This document shows, in pieces, positions 6,071 to 8,641 of a stretch of 8,641 nucleotides of DNA (positions are counted from its first letter, which is position 1; each line of letters opens with the position of its first letter). The notes below the pieces were generated by a model. The model saw only the letters and a list, made by a program, of their open reading frames with translations, was not told the origin of the DNA and ran no database searches. A program made the translations under genes and the position numbers. Location: NCBI GenBank assembly GCA_964568355.1, contig CAZMRK010000528.1, positions 1 through 8,641 of the forward strand, read 5' to 3'. The DNA is from JAJPJX01 sp964568355 (GTDB lineage Bacteria; Acidobacteriota; Terriglobia; Bryobacterales; Bryobacteraceae).

Positions 6071-7591
6071 CTAGCGCACCGGCCGGCCGGGAAACGAGGA
6101 TCCGCGAGCACGAGCGAGGCCAAGGCGCTTCATCAGGCTGTGCAATGTTGTCGGGGGAACGCCGAGCCGCTCGGCCGCTCCGCCGGAGCCCGCGATCTTG
6201 CCTCCCGCCTCGCCGACGGCTCGCAGTACCTCTGCGGCAATCGCTGTGTCGAGGCGGTTGAGGCCTTTCGGGATGGCGAGGCTGGACTCGTCCCGGAGAG
6301 GCTGCGGCCCAAGCGGACGGCTGTCACGATTGGTCAGATCAAGGTGCCGCGGCTGAATCGTCTGGCCGCGAGCGAGAATGGTGGCACGCTCCAGAGCGTT
6401 GCGAAGCTCCCGAACGTTTCCGGGCCAAGCAGGCTCCTCGAGCGCCCGGAGGGCCGCCGGACTAATCGAGGGCGCAGACACTTCAAGCTCTTTTCCAATC
6501 CGCTTCAAAAGGTGAGTCGCTAGGAGTGGAATATCGATCACTCGCTCTCGCAAGGGTGGCAGATGGAGGGGGTATGTGCTCAGCCGGAAGTACAGATCCT
6601 CCCGAAAGCGGCCCCCCTCCACCGCCCGCCTCAGGTCTTTGTGGGTCGCGGCAACCAGACGCGCATCGGCGCGCAGCAGTGTGCCGGCCCCTCCGACGCG
6701 CTCGTAGACGCGCTCCTGGATTACACGCAGCAATTGGGCCTGGACGGCCAGAGGCAGGTCCGCTACCTCATCCAGGAACAGAGTCCCCTTGTCCGCGAGG
6801 GCAAAACGCCCATCGCGCCGGCGATCCGCTCCGGTGAAGGCGCCGCGCTCGTGGCCGAACAACTCGCTACCGGCGAGTTCCGGGACCACCGCGGAGCAGT
6901 TGAGAGCCACGAATGGACCGGCCGCCCGAAAGGACCACTGATGAATCGCGCGCGCGACCTGCTCTTTGCCGGTTCCGGTCTCACCGGTAATCAGAACCGT
7001 CGCGTTCGTCGGGGCGGCCAGCCGAGCCCTTTCGACTACCCGTAGCCAGATTGGCGAACTGCCAACCAACGATGCGCCCGTGTCTCCGTCCTCTTTGAGC
7101 CGGGCCCGTAGGGCGGCCAGATAGTCGAGATCCTTCGAAAGTGAATCGGCGCGGCCTTCTTCGTGGATGAGCCTCGCGGCAAGATCGGCAAGAGCGCCGA
7201 TGGCGGCGACCTGTTGCGGTGCAAACGCGCCGCAGACGGATACGTCGACGGTCAACAAACCCTCGAGTTCGTTCCCATGACGCAGCGGCGCAACCAGGCA
7301 GGAATGATCGCCCGGCAGGGTGACGGCTCCTTCGTACGTGTCGGGCTCGTCGATGTGTTCACCCGGCTGGCTGTGCATGATCGTCGGGCGATCCAGGTCG
7401 AGCGCCTTGCGCAATGCGGGCCGCTCGGAAAGATCGATTCGCAATTCCCGAAGCTTGGGTGTCGACAGCGATCCCGCCGAGGCCAGCACGCGCAGTTCGC
7501 CACGTGCGGTTGTCGTCAAAATCGCGGTCAAGTCCGCCGGCACAATCCTGCCCACGGACTCAAGGATGTCGTCGAGGACTGGAGTTGGCAC
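6071..7591 (-). CDS. NorR-like sigma-54-dependent transcriptional activator (GAF, AAA+, HTH)
   Basis: 506 residues, close to E. coli NorR (504). The N-terminal GAF sensor (about 1-137) includes DTYEGA (84-89), DHSCLVAPL (95-103) and LLTVD (112-116). These line up with NorR DPYDGL, VHACVGLPL and ALTLD, so H96, C98 and D116 match residues proposed to hold NorR's nitric-oxide-binding iron, while one acidic ligand is Glu (E87) rather than Asp. The AAA+ domain has Walker A GETGTGKE (203-210), the sigma-54 contact loop GAFTGA (250-255), Walker B GTLFLDE (269-275), arginine-finger region RFREDLYFRL (328-337) and WPGNVREL (389-396). A Fis-type HTH ends the protein (about 440-485, ERLGVPPTTLHSLMKRLGL). 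Translation starts at GTG 7591, after a weak AGAGA. It is divergent from dps across a palindrome array. The sigma-54 activator call is near certain; nitric oxide as the signal is inference. Confidence 0.95.
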   Translation of the reverse strand: MPTPVLDDILESVGRIVPADLTAILTTTARGELRVLASAGSLSTPKLRELRIDLSERPALRKALDLDRPTIMHSQPGEHIDEPDTYEGAVTLPGDHSCLVAPLRHGNELEGLLTVDVSVCGAFAPQQVAAIGALADLAARLIHEEGRADSLSKDLDYLAALRARLKEDGDTGASLVGSSPIWLRVVERARLAAPTNATVLITGETGTGKEQVARAIHQWSFRAAGPFVALNCSAVVPELAGSELFGHERGAFTGADRRRDGRFALADKGTLFLDEVADLPLAVQAQLLRVIQERVYERVGGAGTLLRADARLVAATHKDLRRAVEGGRFREDLYFRLSTYPLHLPPLRERVIDIPLLATHLLKRIGKELEVSAPSISPAALRALEEPAWPGNVRELRNALERATILARGQTIQPRHLDLTNRDSRPLGPQPLRDESSLAIPKGLNRLDTAIAAEVLRAVGEAGGKIAGSGGAAERLGVPPTTLHSLMKRLGLARARGSSFPGRPVR

Positions 7592-7655
7592 GAAATATCG
7601 TCTCTAACGTAATATCGTATCATTCTGACGACATATCGCGCAGAGAGTATATCGG
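7590..7655. promoter_or_regulatory. Array of 12-bp palindromes ACGA-N4-TCGT, candidate enhancer/operator sites
   Basis: Site 1 (7590-7601) is a perfect ACGA-AATA-TCGT. Site 2 (7607-7618) is ACGT-AATA-TCGT and site 3 (7628-7639) is ACGA-CATA-TCGC, each with one arm base changed. Site 4 (7644-7655) is degenerate, AGAG-TATA-TCGG. All four contain ATATCG, and their centres are 17, 21 and 16 bp apart. Site 1 overlaps the GTG start of the activator gene, which suggests autorepression. Multiple inverted repeats in a divergent intergenic region are the usual binding sites of a sigma-54 activator. The sites do not fit the GT-N7-AC core described for E. coli NorR. Confidence 0.65.
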
Positions 7656-7693
7656 CATTACAGCAAATCCCCTTTTAAACGTGTTTACAGATT

Positions 7694-7708
7694 TGGAGAC
7701 GCGCATGC
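7694..7708 (+). promoter_or_regulatory. Candidate sigma-54 (-24/-12) promoter of dps
   Basis: TGG (7694-7696) and TGC (7706-7708) have the exact GG-to-GC spacing of the TGGCACG-N4-TTGCA consensus, followed by A. The bases between (AGAC) do not match the usual CACG. Transcription would begin near 7720, 17 bases before the ATG at 7737, and the palindromes would lie at about -65 to -130, a normal enhancer distance. A 12-bp inverted repeat, TAAAC-GT-GTTTA (7676-7687), lies between. The match is partial. Confidence 0.35.
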
Positions 7709-7736
7709 ATTACAGATGACCGAGGAAATCAAAGAT

Positions 7737-8171
7737 ATGGCTCGAACGAACGAAGTACTCATCCAGCTCCAGGCGGACGCCACGGTGTTTTACCAGAAAC
7801 TGCGCACCTTTCACTGGACCGTGACCGGCGACCGATTCTTCCAACTCCATCAAGCGTTCGAGGATGCCTATACCCGTTGGGCCACTCACATTGACGACGT
7901 TGCCGAGCGCATCGTCATGAGTGGCGGCACGCCGTTGCTGTCCCTCTCTTCTGCCTTGAGTTCGTCGAAAATCCACGAGGCGACCGGCGTTGTGGCGCCG
8001 AAAGCCATGCTGGAGAGCGTTGTCAGCGATTCCCGCTGCCTGCTGGAAGAGGCAGGCAACGCGATCCAGGTGGCCGAGAGCGAAGGCCGGCGCGGCGTCG
8101 TCAACCTTCTCGACGACATTTGCGACGAGGAAGAGAAGGCTGTCTGGATGCTGAGCGCCCTGCTGAAGTAA
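7737..8171 (+). CDS. dps: Dps/ferritin-like protein (DNA-starvation/stationary-phase protection)
   Basis: 144 residues from ATG 7737. Dps proteins form 12-subunit shells that oxidise Fe(II) with hydrogen peroxide and store the iron, protecting DNA. The ferroxidase residues are visible: H26 in RTFHWTVTG, H38 in FQLHQAFED, E42, D53 and E57 in HIDDVAERI, with the usual spacing between His31/His43/Asp58/Glu62-type ligands. It then follows the family with GGTP (63-66), a variable middle and a final helix (EEEKAVWMLSALLK). There is no Lys/Arg-rich N-terminal tail, so direct DNA binding of the E. coli type is doubtful. I chose 7737 because GAGG (7722-7725) precedes it and the family alignment begins there. 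An in-frame ATG at 7716 would add 7 residues but has no Shine-Dalgarno. The gene is divergent from the NorR-like activator. Confidence 0.93.
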   Translation: MARTNEVLIQLQADATVFYQKLRTFHWTVTGDRFFQLHQAFEDAYTRWATHIDDVAERIVMSGGTPLLSLSSALSSSKIHEATGVVAPKAMLESVVSDSRCLLEEAGNAIQVAESEGRRGVVNLLDDICDEEEKAVWMLSALLK

Positions 8172-8180
8172 ATTGGTGCT

Positions 8181-8211
8181 GTCCCGGTCGCCTGCCAACG
8201 GGGACCGGGAC
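8181..8211. terminator. Strong GC hairpin between convergent dps and activator genes, probable terminator
   Basis: GTCCCGGT (8181-8188) pairs perfectly with ACCGGGAC (8204-8211), and CC/GG pairs can extend it inward. It starts 10 bp after the dps stop and ends 24 bp before the stop of the convergent gene. This is the place for a shared terminator, though neither strand has a T-run after it. Confidence 0.5.
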
Positions 8212-8235
8212 GCCGCACCCAAACGATTCGCATGC

Positions 8236-8641
8236 CTACGACAGGCCGTACTGTTTCAGCCGATACTGCAACGTCCGCAGGCTGATCCCAAGCTGCCGGG
8301 CAGTGCGGGTGCGGTTCCCGCCGTTCTGCTGAAGGGCCTCTTCGATGGCTTTGCGCTCGATGTCCTTAAACAAGACGGGGCGAGTCGGTCCACTGCTGGT
8401 GATCGGAAGATCGTCCGGCTCGATGACGTCGTCGTAGAGGATCGCCAGACGCTCCATCGTGTTTTCGAGTTCCCGAACGTTGCCGGGCCACACGTACGCC
8501 ATCAGGACGCTCTCCGCTTCCGGTGAAAGCGCGAGGTTCGGTTTACGGAGTTCGTTCGCCGAGCGCTCCAGGAAGAACCGGGCCAAGCGGCGGATGTCGG
8601 CGGGCCGTTCCCGGAGTGGCGGCAATTCGATCGGGAAGGTG
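8236..8641 (-). CDS. C-terminal part of a second sigma-54-dependent regulator (NtrC/AtoC-type), 5' end outside window
   Basis: The frame is open through the right window edge; 134 residues are visible. They cover the end of the AAA+ domain, FPIELPPLRERPADI followed by the lid helices with WPGNVRELENTMERL. A short linker follows, and then a Fis-type HTH with FKDIERKAIEEALQQNGGNR and TARQLGISLRTLQYRLKQYG at the C-terminus. This order and the 'GGNRTRTARQLGIS.RTL.YRL..YGL' ending are typical of NtrC-family response regulators, so a receiver domain is expected upstream, outside the window. The HTH is clearly different from that of the NorR-like protein at 6071-7591, so the two would not share operators. 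It ends convergently with dps. Confidence 0.94.
   Translation of the reverse strand, partial: TFPIELPPLRERPADIRRLARFFLERSANELRKPNLALSPEAESVLMAYVWPGNVRELENTMERLAILYDDVIEPDDLPITSSGPTRPVLFKDIERKAIEEALQQNGGNRTRTARQLGISLRTLQYRLKQYGLS

Noticed and set aside
7586..7600. TGGCACG inside the activator start as a sigma-54 -24 element
   Set aside because: The expected GC at the -12 position is CG in the wrong order, and it would overlap the activator's start codon and palindrome site 1.
7592..7736. E. coli-type NorR sites (GT-N7-AC) in the divergent region
   Set aside because: I found no GT-N7-AC match between the two start codons on reading through the region; the repeated motif is ACGA-N4-TCGT instead.
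1..8641. tRNA, rRNA, CRISPR array or intact insertion sequence
   Set aside because: No cloverleaf-like segment, rRNA motif, regularly spaced repeat-spacer array or transposase reading frame was visible on either strand.

Overview
The window looks like a chromosomal segment of a GC-rich environmental bacterium, most likely an Acidobacteriota (Solibacter/Bryobacter-like). This is an inference. It rests on a PadR regulator directly followed by a ~900-residue duplicated 'orphan' ABC permease (the ADOP arrangement typical of that phylum), on an intergenic repeat whose chance translation reads LAYARGS, and on tandem TGAA-loop hairpins of a kind I associate with those genomes. No 16S rRNA or other marker gene is present to confirm it.

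Layout, left to right. (1) 1-564 (+): the C-terminal part of a probable GH36-like alpha-galactosidase, cut by the window edge. (2) 595-1407 (-): a convergent DeoR/GlpR-family sugar regulator. (3) 1408-1743: a 336-bp divergent intergenic region with 10-bp direct repeats on the deoR side and a promoter plus small palindrome on the padR side. (4) 1744-2073 and 2076-4790 (+): a two-gene operon of a PadR repressor and an ADOP permease, with no ATPase gene nearby. (5) 4791-5450: about 660 bp without a convincing gene, holding a 10-bp perfect inverted repeat, a double hairpin and two diverged copies of a YARGS-type repeat. (6) 5451-5972 (+): a small membrane protein resembling the DUF457/YdjM membrane-bound hydrolase family. 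(7) 6071-7591 (-): a NorR-like sigma-54 enhancer-binding protein (GAF, AAA+, HTH). (8) 7592-7736: a divergent control region with an array of 12-bp palindromes and a -24/-12-like element. (9) 7737-8171 (+): a Dps/ferritin-like protein. (10) 8236-8641 (-): the C-terminal end of a second sigma-54 activator, cut by the right window edge. Hairpins lie between both convergent pairs on the right side.

The most interesting unit is the right-hand divergon. The NorR-like activator keeps several GAF residues that line up with the proposed iron/nitric-oxide centre of E. coli NorR. The gene facing it is not a nitric-oxide reductase but a Dps iron-storage/DNA-protection protein. Three good copies and one degenerate copy of ACGA-N4-TCGT sit between the two genes, at the distance from a candidate sigma-54 promoter where enhancer sites normally lie. 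Together this suggests a sigma-54-controlled Dps stress response. The motif geometry is visible directly; the regulatory wiring is inferred.
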